A DNA stretch of 64,000 nucleotides from Gammaproteobacteria bacterium (GCA_003353945.1 PIVM01000014.1:1-64000), one strand, 5' to 3'; positions 8,038-17,601 are shown, counted from the stretch's first letter. The notes: a model not told the origin generated them from the sequence alone. Translations and numbers: made by a program.

Positions 8038-9396
8038 GTGGAAATTAAACAGCGTAAAGTACCCATTGGCGAAATTCAGATTGGCATGTATGTGTCTGGT
8101 CTTGATCGTCCATGGACGCAGACGCCGTTTCCCTTACAAGGCTTCAATATTCTGTCAGATGCTGATATTAAGAAATTAACGCATTATTGTAATTATATTT
8201 ATATCGATGTTGCAAAAAGCAGAAATACGCAGGGGTATGAAAGGGTTAAAAGAGCCGTTGCTCCAGCTGGAAAAAATGAGGAAAAGAAATCTCAGGAGTT
8301 ACCTAAGCAAATTATTGCGCGTGTTAGGCCAATTCCAATCAACAGATCTGTTTATCTGAAGCGAACGCCACTGAAAAAGGAGAAAAAGCGAGCAGAGAAA
8401 TTCCACAAAGAGGTGACTAGTGCGGTCAAAGATGTGTTTACTCAGATCAGTGAAGGTAGACCGCTGGCATATCAGCAAGCCAAAAAATCAACTCAAAAAA
8501 TGGTCGAAAGTATTATTCGAAATCCTGATGCCTTTTCATGGTTGGGTCAAATTAAGGAAAAAGATGAACACACTTATAGCCATTCTGTAAGATCATCTAT
8601 TTTGGCTACGTTATTTGGTCGCTATATTGGTTTACGTGTTGTTGATCTTGAGGATTTGGCGTTAGCTGTTTTGTTGAAGGATGTCGGTAAGGTGAAAATT
8701 GAAAAGTCGCTTTGGGATTTGAGTGAGCTTGATGGCGACAAGCGGGTTGAAGGTGGGAGATTTCTTGATTACAGTGTGAGTATTTTGAAAAGTATTGAAG
8801 GTGTATCGGAGAAAGTTCTGACGATTGTTGAGACTCATTGTGAGCGGTACAATGGCAGTGGATTTCCTAATGGGATTATGGGAGACAAGATCCCATTGTT
8901 AGGCAAAGTCGCAGGAATTGTGTCTTGTTACGATGCGATTACCAATCCTAGAGCATCTGTACCTATCGCACCATCAAAGGCAATTGCACACCTTTATAAA
9001 ACTATTGATGTTGAGTTTCAGCAAGATGTGGTTTTGGAATTTATCAAGGCGATTGGTATATATCCTACGGGTACGCTGGTGGAATTGAGCACGGGTGATA
9101 TCGGTGTGGTGGTTGAACAAAATGAACAGCGTCGTTTGCGACCTAAAGTAGTCTTGCTTGTTGATAGTGATAATAAGCGATACAAAAGTCCTCGCTCAGT
9201 AGACCTGTTTACTGACACTATTTCTGATGATCAGACAGGGAAATGGAGTAAGGGAAAGCGCAATGTTCAAGAGGTTGAGATTAGGAGAGATCTAGAACCG
9301 GGTGATTATGATATTGATCTAACACAGGCAAGAGATACACATCTATTCAAGCATTGGGGTTTTCCAAAAAGTAGTTATTTTAAAAAAATGCCCTGA
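8038..9396 (+). CDS. DUF3391 plus degenerate HD-GYP domain protein
   Basis: Soluble protein of 452 residues. GTG 8038 was chosen because AGGAAG lies just upstream and the DUF3391 domain (VPIGEIQIGMYVSGLDRPW) begins at once. After a Lys-rich linker (about 75-150) comes an HD-GYP-like domain (about 170-330). Its signature residues are altered: the metal-binding HD is KD (K214-D215 in LLKDVGK), the HHE motif is H267-C268-E269, DG is NG, and GYP is GFP (275-277). The expected His-Pro motif and the later Asp of the metal site are also missing (FLDYSVSIL, GIVSCYDAI). In HD-GYP enzymes these residues hold the di-iron or tri-metal centre that cleaves cyclic di-GMP. This copy is probably a non-catalytic c-di-GMP or protein-binding effector. 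No partner gene is adjacent. Confidence 0.78.
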   Translation: MEIKQRKVPIGEIQIGMYVSGLDRPWTQTPFPLQGFNILSDADIKKLTHYCNYIYIDVAKSRNTQGYERVKRAVAPAGKNEEKKSQELPKQIIARVRPIPINRSVYLKRTPLKKEKKRAEKFHKEVTSAVKDVFTQISEGRPLAYQQAKKSTQKMVESIIRNPDAFSWLGQIKEKDEHTYSHSVRSSILATLFGRYIGLRVVDLEDLALAVLLKDVGKVKIEKSLWDLSELDGDKRVEGGRFLDYSVSILKSIEGVSEKVLTIVETHCERYNGSGFPNGIMGDKIPLLGKVAGIVSCYDAITNPRASVPIAPSKAIAHLYKTIDVEFQQDVVLEFIKAIGIYPTGTLVELSTGDIGVVVEQNEQRRLRPKVVLLVDSDNKRYKSPRSVDLFTDTISDDQTGKWSKGKRNVQEVEIRRDLEPGDYDIDLTQARDTHLFKHWGFPKSSYFKKMP

Positions 9397-9681
9397 TGAT
9401 ACCCCCGGGCTGATAGCATTCAATTTACACTTCCTCGAATACTTGTTTTTGGTGGCCGTCCGTTAATCTGCTATTAAGCTCCTTATCGATTAACTGGGTT
9501 TTGCATATCTATCAATTAGACCTCGACAATTAGACCACCTTAGGCAAACCGCGCACATTCACAATTAATCAACGCTCTTCGAACCACCTGGTGAGAAAAA
9601 GTGGGTTAATACTGTGGCTGGGAGATTGTTTTGTGACACTCTCTGGCACAATAATTTGTGTCGGGTTTTTTTATCAGCAGC

Positions 9682-10620
9682 TCAACCGTTGTCATTGCTT
9701 GATGGTCCCGATTTGCCTAGTTTGTTTAAAAAATCACAGGTTTGTTCGCAAAACTGTTCGGGTTGATCAACCAGAACCGCATGGCCTGCACCTGCAATAA
9801 CACGCAAGTGGGCATTGGGTATGACTTGATGGGCCATTTTGTCTGCCACTTTGCGAGAAAGAATGGCGGAAATTTGGCCTCTTAAAAGTAATGTTGGCGC
9901 ATTGAGAGTGGACAAAGCCAGCCATAATTGATCGTTGAGTGGCATTCGCAGATCACTGGCATTCTTGTGATAGCTATCTGGATTCCACAGTGCTTTGGTG
10001 AAGGCGGGATCTGTTTTTACTTCGTAGCGGCCATTGGGTAATGCTCTTAAGCCGTTTTGTGCCAGTGATGCGACATGATCCCGCTTTGCTAACATGTAGA
10101 TTGATGCCAGATGATCAGTATAGGCCTCGATGGAATCGAACTGCGTTGGCATTGCCTCTGCGTCCATCCTGACTTTGTTTACACCTGCTGCGCGGACCTC
10201 AGGGCCGGTATCGACGATTACCATAGCTGTTAATGCGGGGCTGTATTTTTGATGATACAGGATGGCGACTCTAGCTCCCAAAGAGTGCGCTACGATTGAA
10301 AATTCTTTTAGCCCGAGCTGTGTCACCGTTTCGTGAAGATCTTCCACAAGTGTGTCATGGGTATAGTTAGCATATGGGTCCCAATCCGAATCTCCGTGGC
10401 CTCTGAAGTCCAAGGCGTAGACAGGTCGTTGTTTCACAAGTTTGTGTGCTAATGAATCCCAGATATGGGCATCGTTGGTGAAACCATGCAGTAGTAAAAC
10501 AGGCTCACCGTCGCCCTTGAGGGCAGGCCAGTACAAATAGTGCTGCTTGATCCTGTCTCTCAAGTGTATAAATGCAGAGATCGGTTCAGTCTGTTTCGTG
10601 TTTTGCTCAGGATTGGACAC
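9682..10620 (-). CDS. Alpha/beta-fold hydrolase
   Basis: Cytoplasmic protein of 312 residues with the alpha/beta-hydrolase order. The oxyanion segment LLLHGFTND is followed by the strand VYALDFRGHGDSD, the nucleophile elbow VAHSLGARVA (Ser in A-H-S-L-G), a cap region, a late strand PTLLLRGQISAIL preceding the probable acid, and the catalytic His in GAGHAVLVDQPEQF. The start is a GTG without a clear ribosome site; an alternative start slightly inside is possible. It is divergent from ung with about 100 bases between. The substrate cannot be told: esterases, haloalkane dehalogenase-like and ring-cleavage hydrolases share this pattern. Confidence 0.8.
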   Translation of the reverse strand: MSNPEQNTKQTEPISAFIHLRDRIKQHYLYWPALKGDGEPVLLLHGFTNDAHIWDSLAHKLVKQRPVYALDFRGHGDSDWDPYANYTHDTLVEDLHETVTQLGLKEFSIVAHSLGARVAILYHQKYSPALTAMVIVDTGPEVRAAGVNKVRMDAEAMPTQFDSIEAYTDHLASIYMLAKRDHVASLAQNGLRALPNGRYEVKTDPAFTKALWNPDSYHKNASDLRMPLNDQLWLALSTLNAPTLLLRGQISAILSRKVADKMAHQVIPNAHLRVIAGAGHAVLVDQPEQFCEQTCDFLNKLGKSGPSSNDNG

Positions 10621-10722
10621 AAATATCGGAATTGGAGTGATTAAAAAATAAAGTTTAACATTATTTCACACTGACCCCAATTCCCCGTACCATTACGACC
10701 GAGCAAATGAGGAAAATAATCA

Positions 10723-11490
10723 ATGACTGAGGCGGTGTTGCAAAATAAAACCAGCGATATACAGCTGGAGTCTTTATGGCTTGCGAGATTAGAGTCTGAA
10801 TTTCAACAGCCCTATATGCGAGAACTGAAGACATTTCTTCGTCAGCGAAAACAAGCGGATGCTGTGATATATCCGGAGGGTGAAAATTATTTTAATGCCT
10901 TTCGTTTGGCACCATTTGATCAAGTTAAAGTCGTCATATTGGGTCAGGATCCTTATCATGGTCCAGGTCAGGCGCATGGTTTATGTTTTTCGGTTCAGGC
11001 GGGTATCCAGTCTCCTCCGTCCTTGTTGAATATTTTCAAGGAACTGAAGGATGACTTGTCAATACCGGTAAGTCAGCACGGTTGTCTGACGCATTGGGCA
11101 GAGCAGGGTGTATTATTACTGAACAGTGTTTTAACTGTTGAACGGGGGCAGGCGGGGGCTCATCAGGGAAAAGGCTGGGAGATGTTCACCGACAGAGTTA
11201 TTCAGTTGTTAAACGAGCAGCGTCAGGGAGTCGTATTTTTGCTATGGGGTAGTTATGCGCAGAAAAAAGGCCAGTTGATTGATCGAAACAAGCATTTGGT
11301 ATTGACTGCTTCTCATCCATCACCATTGTCCGCATATCGTGGTTTTATGGGTTGCAAACATTTCTCGCAGGCTAATAAATACCTTATTCAAAACGGCAAT
11401 GAGGCAATTGATTGGGCCTTGCCCCCTATTGCAGCAACATCTATTAAGGCAACACCTACTGCATCTGCTCCTATTGCAACAGAGCCATAG
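10723..11490 (+). CDS. ung: Uracil-DNA glycosylase, family 1
   Basis: Base-excision repair enzyme of 255 residues that removes uracil from DNA. Motif 1, [15 protein letters not shown], carries the catalytic Asp D76; the uracil pocket contains LLLNSVLT; the DNA-intercalation loop is [11 protein letters not shown]. All are canonical for family-1 Ung. The last 25 residues are an unusual Ala/Thr/Pro-rich tail ([18 protein letters not shown]) beyond the normal family end. Its coding sequence overlaps by 20 bases the 3' end of the convergent HDOD gene, and the tail falls in that overlap. Confidence 0.95.
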   Translation: MTEAVLQNKTSDIQLESLWLARLESEFQQPYMRELKTFLRQRKQADAVIYPEGENYFNAFRLAPFDQVKVVILGQDPYHGPGQAHGLCFSVQAGIQSPPSLLNIFKELKDDLSIPVSQHGCLTHWAEQGVLLLNSVLTVERGQAGAHQGKGWEMFTDRVIQLLNEQRQGVVFLLWGSYAQKKGQLIDRNKHLVLTASHPSPLSAYRGFMGCKHFSQANKYLIQNGNEAIDWALPPIAATSIKATPTASAPIATEP

Positions 11491-12310
11491 CGGCCTCCAT
11501 ATCTGCACTGAGATCTTCGACATCGTGGGTGTTGACTTCAGGAGATAGTCCAATCCGGTCGAAAGCGGATATTTCGGTCCAATCCATTTCGGTAAATGGG
11601 TGGTCGGTGCCAATATAACTTTGCAAAATGGCGACCATGACTAAATCTGAATAATCCACTTTTTCAACTTTTCGATGAAAGTTGGTGTGCTCTTTAGGCA
11701 CCATAATCAGATCCTGGGGAAACTCCCAGGTTTTTAAGATCAAGCTACCGATTGCTGGATGAAGCTCATTGATGACCAAGTCTAGAGTGGATGTGTTTTC
11801 TAACAGTTCAGTGTGTTTCTCTTCGGCAAATTTTAGGATGGGAAGTACACCAATTTTATGTACAAGTCCGCCGAGTGTGGCTTGGTCCGCTCCCAATCGC
11901 GTGTAATGTTGGCACAAGACGTGAGCGATTCCAGCAACTTCAGTGCTTTTTGCCCATACTTCACGCATTCGCTTGTCAACAACATCGGAGGTTGCCTGGA
12001 ACATTTGCTCCATTGCCAGGCCAGTTGCTAGATTGCCTGTGTAGTTTAGGCCAAGGCGACCAACCGCCATTTTGACGTCTTCAATAGGCTGGCTACCGCG
12101 TAATAAGGGACTGTTGGAGACTTTAATAACGCGTGCAGACAGAGCAGCATCTTTGCTTAATACCTCTGCAAGATTGGCAACAGATGCATCGGGATCTTGA
12201 GCAACTTCACGTACTTGCAGGGCGACTTCCGGCAGTGTGGGTAAGGTAATTTGATCCTTCTTAATGGCATTGACTAATTCAGTGCGTAATTGATCAACAA
12301 CATTGCTCAT
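11471..12310 (-). CDS. HDOD domain protein
   Basis: Protein of 279 residues made almost entirely of one HDOD domain: [20 protein letters not shown], then [22 protein letters not shown] and [16 protein letters not shown] is a non-catalytic relative of HD phosphohydrolases that lacks the metal site and occurs in signalling proteins. There is no attached receiver, GGDEF or EAL domain, so this is a stand-alone type, as often seen in pseudomonads. It is convergent with ung (20-base overlap) and followed upstream by ygfZ on the same strand after 64 bases. The role in this organism is unknown. Confidence 0.85.
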   Translation of the reverse strand: MSNVVDQLRTELVNAIKKDQITLPTLPEVALQVREVAQDPDASVANLAEVLSKDAALSARVIKVSNSPLLRGSQPIEDVKMAVGRLGLNYTGNLATGLAMEQMFQATSDVVDKRMREVWAKSTEVAGIAHVLCQHYTRLGADQATLGGLVHKIGVLPILKFAEEKHTELLENTSTLDLVINELHPAIGSLILKTWEFPQDLIMVPKEHTNFHRKVEKVDYSDLVMVAILQSYIGTDHPFTEMDWTEISAFDRIGLSPEVNTHDVEDLSADMEAAMALLQ

Positions 12311-12374
12311 ATTTCATCCTGATGCAAAGAGGGTAAATTTGCCTTTGCGGTAAGTTGCTAAAGTAGAAATTGTT

Positions 12375-13439
12375 TTACTCCTTATTTATAGCATACGGAA
12401 GTGAAAGCAGTGTGAGTTGAGGGCCGGTTTTTTTACATAAATGGATATCATCGTCTTTGACGGCTTCTTCGGTGATAACTACCAGTAATTCGTATTCGTT
12501 ACTGCCAGTTTTCACGCTTTGCACGATATTGCCTATAGCTTGTTCTTCATTTCCAGAATAAAGTTCTGCCCCATTCACTGGTTGGGTGTCTGGGTTGCAG
12601 CTGGCTCGGTACATGTGGCGTTTAAGTTTGCCTCGGTATTGCATGCGTGCGACGATTTCCTGGCCGGTATAGCAGCCTTTGTTAAAACTGATGGCATCGA
12701 TACACTGATAATTCAGCATTTGGGGAATAAACATTTCAATAGTGTCGGCGCTGACGTGAGCAATACCTTCGCGTACGTCCAGTCGTTGCCAGACAGCTGC
12801 ATTGGTCGGTGTGAGTTCGTCTTGTAGTGACAGCCAGAGTTTTTTTGCGTGTTCTATTGGGCACCAGATCTCATAACGCTTGCCTTGCTTATCCAACTGA
12901 ATGAGTAAGGCGTTGTCCTGCTCAACACAATGGTGTTGGCTATCCGGTAGGTGATCAAAACACTTGTTCAATGCGGAGGTGGCCTTGTTTCCAGCTATAC
13001 CCAGTGCGACCCAATCCTGGCTACGATCATAGATTTCGGCCTTTGAAAAGACAATATATTTGCCAAGAGATTGACGGGCGGCATGAACGATGGAATGGTG
13101 CATGCGCATTAAAAAACCGTCAGGTTTATGATTGGCCAGGCGGAAGCTGATGGCCATTCTCCCTTTGGCTGTGCAGTGTGCGCCTAGAGTGGTAGTTTGT
13201 GGATTCAGGGTTCTTACATCACAAGTGAGTTGACCCTGTAGGAAGCTGGCGCTATCGGGGCCTTCCACCGCCATCAATCCACTATCTTCCAGGTAGCAGA
13301 GAATGTTGTGATCGTTAAGTTCGCTGGTGTTTATTATCGTAGCGTTGAACATGAATGATGCCGGTTCGGTCGAGTTTGTGTCTGCGGTTTGACGTGTAGC
13401 ACCTTGTTGTTCCAAAAAGCGATACCATTCTGTGTTCAT
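12375..13439 (-). CDS. ygfZ: YgfZ/GcvT-fold Fe-S cluster maintenance protein
   Basis: Folate-binding protein of 354 residues in the YgfZ family. The decisive signature is FNKGCYTGQEIVARMQYRGK, which contains the conserved K-G-C-Y-x-G-Q-E with its reactive Cys. The N-terminal half has SASFLQGQLTCDV, also typical. YgfZ supports assembly or repair of certain [4Fe-4S] enzymes using tetrahydrofolate. It is divergent from sdhE and ygfX, an arrangement conserved in Gammaproteobacteria and consistent with a shared role in maturing succinate dehydrogenase and similar enzymes. Confidence 0.9.
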   Translation of the reverse strand: MNTEWYRFLEQQGATRQTADTNSTEPASFMFNATIINTSELNDHNILCYLEDSGLMAVEGPDSASFLQGQLTCDVRTLNPQTTTLGAHCTAKGRMAISFRLANHKPDGFLMRMHHSIVHAARQSLGKYIVFSKAEIYDRSQDWVALGIAGNKATSALNKCFDHLPDSQHHCVEQDNALLIQLDKQGKRYEIWCPIEHAKKLWLSLQDELTPTNAAVWQRLDVREGIAHVSADTIEMFIPQMLNYQCIDAISFNKGCYTGQEIVARMQYRGKLKRHMYRASCNPDTQPVNGAELYSGNEEQAIGNIVQSVKTGSNEYELLVVITEEAVKDDDIHLCKKTGPQLTLLSLPYAINKE

Positions 13440-13498
13440 AGCGAAGTCTGCCCTAAGTATTTTTTTTCAGAGCAGGTATCATAGTGTTTGACTGGTGA

Positions 13499-13551
13499 CC
13501 CATCAAGCATATAGTTGATGGGACTAGTTGATGGGACTAGTTGATGGGACA
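13499..13551. repeat. Three 13-bp tandem repeats joined to an 8-bp hairpin
   Basis: The unit AGTTGATGGGACT occurs at 13513-13525 and 13526-13538, and as AGTTGATGGGACA at 13539-13551. Just before it, CCCATCAA (13499-13506) is the exact complement of TTGATGGG (13515-13522) in the first unit, with an 8-base loop. The array sits between the divergent starts of ygfZ and sdhE. It could be a slipped-strand repeat, a multi-copy operator or an RNA switch that can pair with any of three copies. Confidence 0.8.
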
Positions 13552-13576
13552 ATGACTCTTATCATTATTGCACCAC

Positions 13577-13605
13577 TGCCGTCGGGGTCCGTAATCGATT
13601 ATAAT
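13577..13605 (+). promoter_or_regulatory. Possible sigma-70 promoter of sdhE-ygfX
   Basis: A perfect TATAAT lies at 13600-13605, 33 bases ahead of the chosen sdhE start. The matching -35 position holds only TGCCGT (13577-13582, 17-base spacer), so the assignment rests on the -10 element and location. Confidence 0.35.
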
Positions 13606-13638
13606 GAAAAACTTATTCGACAACTGAAGAAAGATAAA

Positions 13639-13908
13639 ATGGCTGATAGCGTAATGGATGAAGATCTCCACCGAGTATATTGGCATAGCCGCCGGGGTAT
13701 GCTGGAGCTGGACCTGGTTTTAATGCCTTTCGCCAAAAAATGTTACCCGAATTTAAGCGATGAGGATAAACAGAAATATCAGCGTTTGTTAGCCTGTGAG
13801 GATCAGGATATGTTCTCCTGGTTATTGCGTCGGGAAATACCGGAAGATGAAGAGCTGGTGGAGATTGTGCAGAAGGTAATTAAGTATGCCGAGCAATCCG
13901 ACGGTTGA
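13639..13908 (+). CDS. sdhE: FAD assembly factor SdhE (CptB/YgfY)
   Basis: Small cytoplasmic protein of 89 residues. It contains the SdhE hallmark RRGMLELD (the RGxxE motif) followed by LMPFAKKCYPNLSDEDKQKY and a tryptophan-containing helix DMFSWLLRREIPED. SdhE binds the flavoprotein subunit of succinate dehydrogenase or fumarate reductase and promotes covalent attachment of FAD. ATG 13639 gives the family's usual length; the frame is open upstream through the tandem repeats but that part is not protein-like. The stop overlaps the next gene (ygfX) by 23 bases, indicating translational coupling. Confidence 0.9.
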   Translation: MADSVMDEDLHRVYWHSRRGMLELDLVLMPFAKKCYPNLSDEDKQKYQRLLACEDQDMFSWLLRREIPEDEELVEIVQKVIKYAEQSDG

Positions 13909-14329
13909 TATTCGCCCGTCGAATTCACTATTTAGGCTTGTTTTGTTGTTGCATGGTGTGGTGCTGGTCGTGGTTTTGTTGAATTCGCTACCCGCCTGGT
14001 ATCAGGTCGTTTCTGTTTTTTTCATACTGATCAGCTGTCTTTATTGTCTGTCAGTTCACTATTTCAGAGCGTCAACGCAATCGGTCAAGCGTTTTCGTTG
14101 GGTAATAGATCATTGGTATCTGGAATGTAATGACGGTGGGTGTAAAGCCACATTATTGCCCGACAGCGTTCTGTCCGATCATTTGCTCGTCCTGCATTTT
14201 AAACTGATGGATAGTGGTAAACATCGTTATCTCATGTTGTTTAACGATGCAGCTGACAGGGGTGAATTACGTCAGCTGCGGGTTTTTTTACGCATGATAA
14301 TGCCGCAATTGAGGGCAAAGCTTTATTAA
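13886..14329 (+). CDS. YgfX/CptA-like membrane protein
   Basis: Protein of 147 residues with a hydrophobic hairpin near the N terminus (about 15-60: LFRLVLLLHGVVLVVVLLNS, then VVSVFFILISCLYCL), followed by a soluble C-terminal domain with HWYLEC and LMLFNDAADRGELRQLRVFLRM. Size, topology and its position overlapping sdhE fit the YgfX (CptA) family. In Escherichia coli CptA has been described as the toxin partner of CptB/SdhE; in other bacteria the pair is simply conserved. Sequence similarity across this family is low, so the name rests partly on context. Expected in the inner membrane. Confidence 0.7.
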   Translation: MPSNPTVDIRPSNSLFRLVLLLHGVVLVVVLLNSLPAWYQVVSVFFILISCLYCLSVHYFRASTQSVKRFRWVIDHWYLECNDGGCKATLLPDSVLSDHLLVLHFKLMDSGKHRYLMLFNDAADRGELRQLRVFLRMIMPQLRAKLY

Positions 14330-14350
14330 AACTCTCGTTATGGATGCTAA

Positions 14351-15946
14351 TCAGGGCTTATTGGGGAAATTGTCTGGTTTTAAAATGGTGTCTTGCGCCT
14401 CTGATTTGGTGTTGGGGTAATCCAGGGTGTAGTGAAGCCCGCGACTCTCTTTGCGTTGTATGGCTGAACGAATAATCAGTTCGGCTACCATGATCAAATT
14501 GCGCAATTCGATAAGATCACTACTGACTTTATAGTTACTGTAATATTCATCAATTTCTTGTTGTAGCAGTGTTGCTCTGCGTAATGCTCGTTGAAGGCGT
14601 TTGTCTGTTCTTACAATGCCGACATAATCCCACATGAACCGGCGTAACTCATGCCAATTGTGAGAGATAACCACATCTTCGTCTGAATCAGTGACCTGTG
14701 ATTCGTCCCAGTGAGGCATGCTTTTTGGGATGGAGGTGGTTTTGATTTGCTCTTGGATGCTGCTAAAAGCAGAGCGAGCATATACCAGGCATTCCAGCAA
14801 GGAATTACTGGCCATGCGGTTTGCACCGTGCAAGCCTGTGAATGTGGTTTCGCCAATGGCATACAGGTGATTAACGTCGGTTTTCCCTTGCTCATCGACA
14901 ATAATGCCGCCGCAAGTATAGTGTGCGGCGGGTACAACGGGAATTGGTTCAGACGTAATGTCGATGCCGTATTCCAGGCAGCGGGATTTGACTGTCGGGA
15001 AATGCGAGCTGATGAAATCGGCTGGTTTGTGGCTGATATCCAAAAAGACACATTCGGCCCCCAATCGTTTCATCTCATGATCAATCGCTCGGGCCACAAT
15101 ATCACGCGGAGCCAGTTCGCCGCGTGAATCGAATTTATGCATGAAACGTTCGCCGTTGGGTAGCTTTAAGTGGCCACCTTCACCGCGCAATGCTTCGGTA
15201 ATCAGAAAAAACTTGGCTGCAGGGTGATACAGGCATGTGGGATGAAATTGATTGAACTCCATGTTGGCGACACGGCACCCGGCTCGCCATGCCATCGCAA
15301 TACCGTCGCCACTGTTTCCGTCCGGATTGCTACTGTACAGATAGGCTTTACTTGCACCACCCGTTGCCAGCACCACGCATTTTGCCAGAAAGGTATCGAC
15401 GCGACCGGTTTGACGATTCAGCACATAGGCGCCAATACACTGTCTCTTGTAAATAATAAGATCTACAGCAACGTGAAGATCGTAAAGCTCGATATTGGGG
15501 TGATTGTTCGCTTCTGAAGTCAGGGTATTGGAAACGGCTTTGCCAGTGGCATCGGCTGCGTGAATGATACGTCGATGGCTGTGTCCGCCTTCTTTGGTCA
15601 AATGGTAGTTTTCTTTACCATCGGATTTGGATTCAGTGGTGAACTGCACGCCACGACCGATTAGCCATTCAATCGACTCACGGCTATGTTCTACAGTAAA
15701 ACGTACCGCATCTTCATGGCATAGGCCTGCCCCGGCCACCAGCGTATCAGAGATATGGGACTGGATTGAGTCTTTGCTATCCAGTACTGCGGCAATACCT
15801 CCCTGGGCGAAATAAGTGCTGGCGTCCTGTGGGCTACCTTTGCACAATACTGCAATTCGTGCCTCGTCAGCCAGACGCAGAGCAAGTGTTAAGCCGGCAG
15901 CACCGCTACCAATAACAAGTACGTCGTGAGTTAATTGTTGGCTCAT
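14351..15946 (-). CDS. nadB: L-aspartate oxidase
   Basis: Flavoenzyme of 531 residues that oxidises L-aspartate to iminoaspartate, the first step of de novo NAD synthesis. The N-terminal dinucleotide-binding motif is [17 protein letters not shown]. The [12 protein letters not shown] and [20 protein letters not shown] signatures are typical of NadB, and RAIDHEM and [15 protein letters not shown] correspond to the capping and substrate regions. The C-terminal helical domain is present, so the enzyme is complete. The minus-strand gene sits between ygfX (convergent) and rpoE (divergent), the order found in pseudomonads. nadA and nadC are not in the window. Confidence 0.95.
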   Translation of the reverse strand: MSQQLTHDVLVIGSGAAGLTLALRLADEARIAVLCKGSPQDASTYFAQGGIAAVLDSKDSIQSHISDTLVAGAGLCHEDAVRFTVEHSRESIEWLIGRGVQFTTESKSDGKENYHLTKEGGHSHRRIIHAADATGKAVSNTLTSEANNHPNIELYDLHVAVDLIIYKRQCIGAYVLNRQTGRVDTFLAKCVVLATGGASKAYLYSSNPDGNSGDGIAMAWRAGCRVANMEFNQFHPTCLYHPAAKFFLITEALRGEGGHLKLPNGERFMHKFDSRGELAPRDIVARAIDHEMKRLGAECVFLDISHKPADFISSHFPTVKSRCLEYGIDITSEPIPVVPAAHYTCGGIIVDEQGKTDVNHLYAIGETTFTGLHGANRMASNSLLECLVYARSAFSSIQEQIKTTSIPKSMPHWDESQVTDSDEDVVISHNWHELRRFMWDYVGIVRTDKRLQRALRRATLLQQEIDEYYSNYKVSSDLIELRNLIMVAELIIRSAIQRKESRGLHYTLDYPNTKSEAQDTILKPDNFPNKP

Positions 15947-16136
15947 GTTGAATGGTTGTGATTGGTTAGTGTCCGCCTTATGATGCAGGCCATAGGATTG
16001 TGTTTCTTGAACGACGCATTATAACCTGAAAATCCTGAAATTGAGTAACGTAAAGGTTTACAACTAAAATTGATAAACCAGTAACGTTTCGCGGACAGTT
16101 TCCAAGTACCGGGTAAATGAATAACTGATGGTTGGC

Positions 16137-16163
16137 GAACTAATAAATAAATTGATGGTCTAT
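16137..16163 (+). promoter_or_regulatory. Candidate sigma-E (AlgU-type) promoter of rpoE
   Basis: GAACTA (16137-16142), a 16-base spacer and TCTAT (16159-16163) fit the AlgU/RpoE consensus GAACTT-N16/17-TCtgA at most positions. It lies about 60 bases upstream of the rpoE start, the usual place for the autoregulatory promoter. Motif seen directly; activity inferred. Confidence 0.45.
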
Positions 16164-16225
16164 TGGAATATGTTAAGCAACTGGAGCCAACTGACGGCGC
16201 ACCGGTCCCCGGAAAGGAGTAGTGG

Positions 16226-16819
16226 ATGACCGAGGCGCGGGATGCTGACCAGCAGCTGGTTGAGCGCGTACAAAAAGGCGACAAACGGGCATTTGACCTA
16301 CTGGTTATTAAGTATCAACACAAGATATTGGCATTGATTGCAAGGTTTGTGCATGATTCGGCAGAAGTCCAGGACGTTGCTCAAGAGGCGTTTATTAAAG
16401 CCTATCGGGCATTGCCCAATTTTCGTGGTGACAGCGCGTTTTATACTTGGCTCTACCGGATTGCGATTAATACAGCAAAAAATCACTTGGTTTTCAGAGG
16501 TCGTAGGCCCCCAGGTAGTGATATTGATGTGGAGGATGCGAGTTATTTAAGCGCTGATAACCGACTGAAGGATAATGTGACGCCTGAAGGTCAATTAATG
16601 AGCGAGGAGTTGTTGGCTGCGGTGAACAAGTCGATTAAACAGTTGCCGGAAGATCTGCGTACAGCTGTGACGTTAAGGGAGTTTGATGGCCTAAGCTACG
16701 AAGATATTGCTACGGTGATGGACTGTCCAGTGGGGACGGTTCGGTCGCGGATTTTTCGAGCGAGGGAGGCGATTGACAAAGCAATTAAACCCCTGCTCGC
16801 AGCAACGGAAGGTACTTGA
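16226..16819 (+). CDS. rpoE: RNA polymerase sigma-E factor (AlgU type)
   Basis: ECF sigma factor of 197 residues that transcribes envelope-stress genes. Region 2 is intact (DVAQEAFIKAYRALPNFRGD, then FYTWLYRIAINTAKN), as is region 4 (SYEDIATVMDCPVGTVRSRI). The N terminus DQQLVERVQKGDKRAFDLLV is nearly identical to the AlgU/RpoE family norm. A good ribosome site (GGAAAGGAG) precedes the ATG. It heads the rpoE-rseA-rseB operon and is divergent from nadB. It is normally held at the membrane by RseA/MucA and released by proteolysis. Confidence 0.97.
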   Translation: MTEARDADQQLVERVQKGDKRAFDLLVIKYQHKILALIARFVHDSAEVQDVAQEAFIKAYRALPNFRGDSAFYTWLYRIAINTAKNHLVFRGRRPPGSDIDVEDASYLSADNRLKDNVTPEGQLMSEELLAAVNKSIKQLPEDLRTAVTLREFDGLSYEDIATVMDCPVGTVRSRIFRAREAIDKAIKPLLAATEGT

Positions 16820-16908
16820 GATGATTTGTCGGGAATATGGATGGTGGAAAATAGTTTGAAGATTTATAAAGAGTATGGTGTATTGCTGGTGTTTGTTGAG
16901 GAAGAATT

Positions 16909-17598
16909 ATGAGTGACAATCTGCATCATTCCTTATCCGCTTTGATGGATAATGAAGCCGATGAGCTTGAATTACGGCGCTTGCTAAATGAGCTTGAAGA
17001 GGATGAGCGCTTGTGTGAATCGTGGTCGCGTTATCACCTTGTTCGTGCCTCGATAAGAAATGAATTGCCTTCAGACTTTGTAGATATTGATATTTCAGGA
17101 CGGATTAATAAGACTCTTGAAAGCGAGCCTGCGTTGACAATGGGTGATGATCTTTCCAAAACGCTACCGAATGAGCAATCTGCTTCGAACAAAATCCGAA
17201 AAGTTTGGTTAAAACCCCTTGCCGGGGTGGCGGTTGCGGCATCCGTAGCACTTGTCACCGTTATCGGTATTAGAAATTTCGAGTCAGAGTCTTTTATCGC
17301 GCCCCCTATTGATGCGCTCTCTGAGGTGGATTCTTCCGCTGTCGCGGTTGTTCGCCAGCCGCGCACCGATTCCCTGGTTAAGGTTAGTGGGTCCAGTACT
17401 GGGGGGCAGCCTATACCGGTGGCCGGGTTGGCACGCAAAGTCAGCCTTTCAGAAAACATTCAACGGGCCAGACGAAATCGTTTGTCTACTCAGCAGCGTC
17501 TGGATGCGTATCTGTTGCAACATGCTGAACATGCTGCATTGAATAACAGTCAGGGAATGATACCGATGGCTCGAGTTGCCAAGTTTCCTCTGGAGTAG
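16909..17598 (+). CDS. rseA: Anti-sigma-E factor (RseA/MucA)
   Basis: Single-pass inner-membrane protein of 229 residues. The cytoplasmic N-terminal domain starts LHHSLSALMDNEADELELRR, the sigma-binding motif of MucA/RseA, with SWSRYHLVRASIRNE further on. One membrane segment (about 100-122, LAGVAVAASVALVTVIGI) is followed by a periplasmic tail of about 105 residues for RseB binding and regulated cleavage. GAGGAAG precedes the ATG. It is separated by 90 bases from rpoE and only 3 from rseB. Confidence 0.92.
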   Translation: MSDNLHHSLSALMDNEADELELRRLLNELEEDERLCESWSRYHLVRASIRNELPSDFVDIDISGRINKTLESEPALTMGDDLSKTLPNEQSASNKIRKVWLKPLAGVAVAASVALVTVIGIRNFESESFIAPPIDALSEVDSSAVAVVRQPRTDSLVKVSGSSTGGQPIPVAGLARKVSLSENIQRARRNRLSTQQRLDAYLLQHAEHAALNNSQGMIPMARVAKFPLE

Positions 17599-17601
17599 CT
17601 T

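Noticed and set aside
13528..13638. Earlier start for sdhE within the 13-mer repeats
   Set aside because: The frame is open but the translation is not protein-like, SdhE proteins are about 85-90 residues, and the TATAAT lies inside this stretch.
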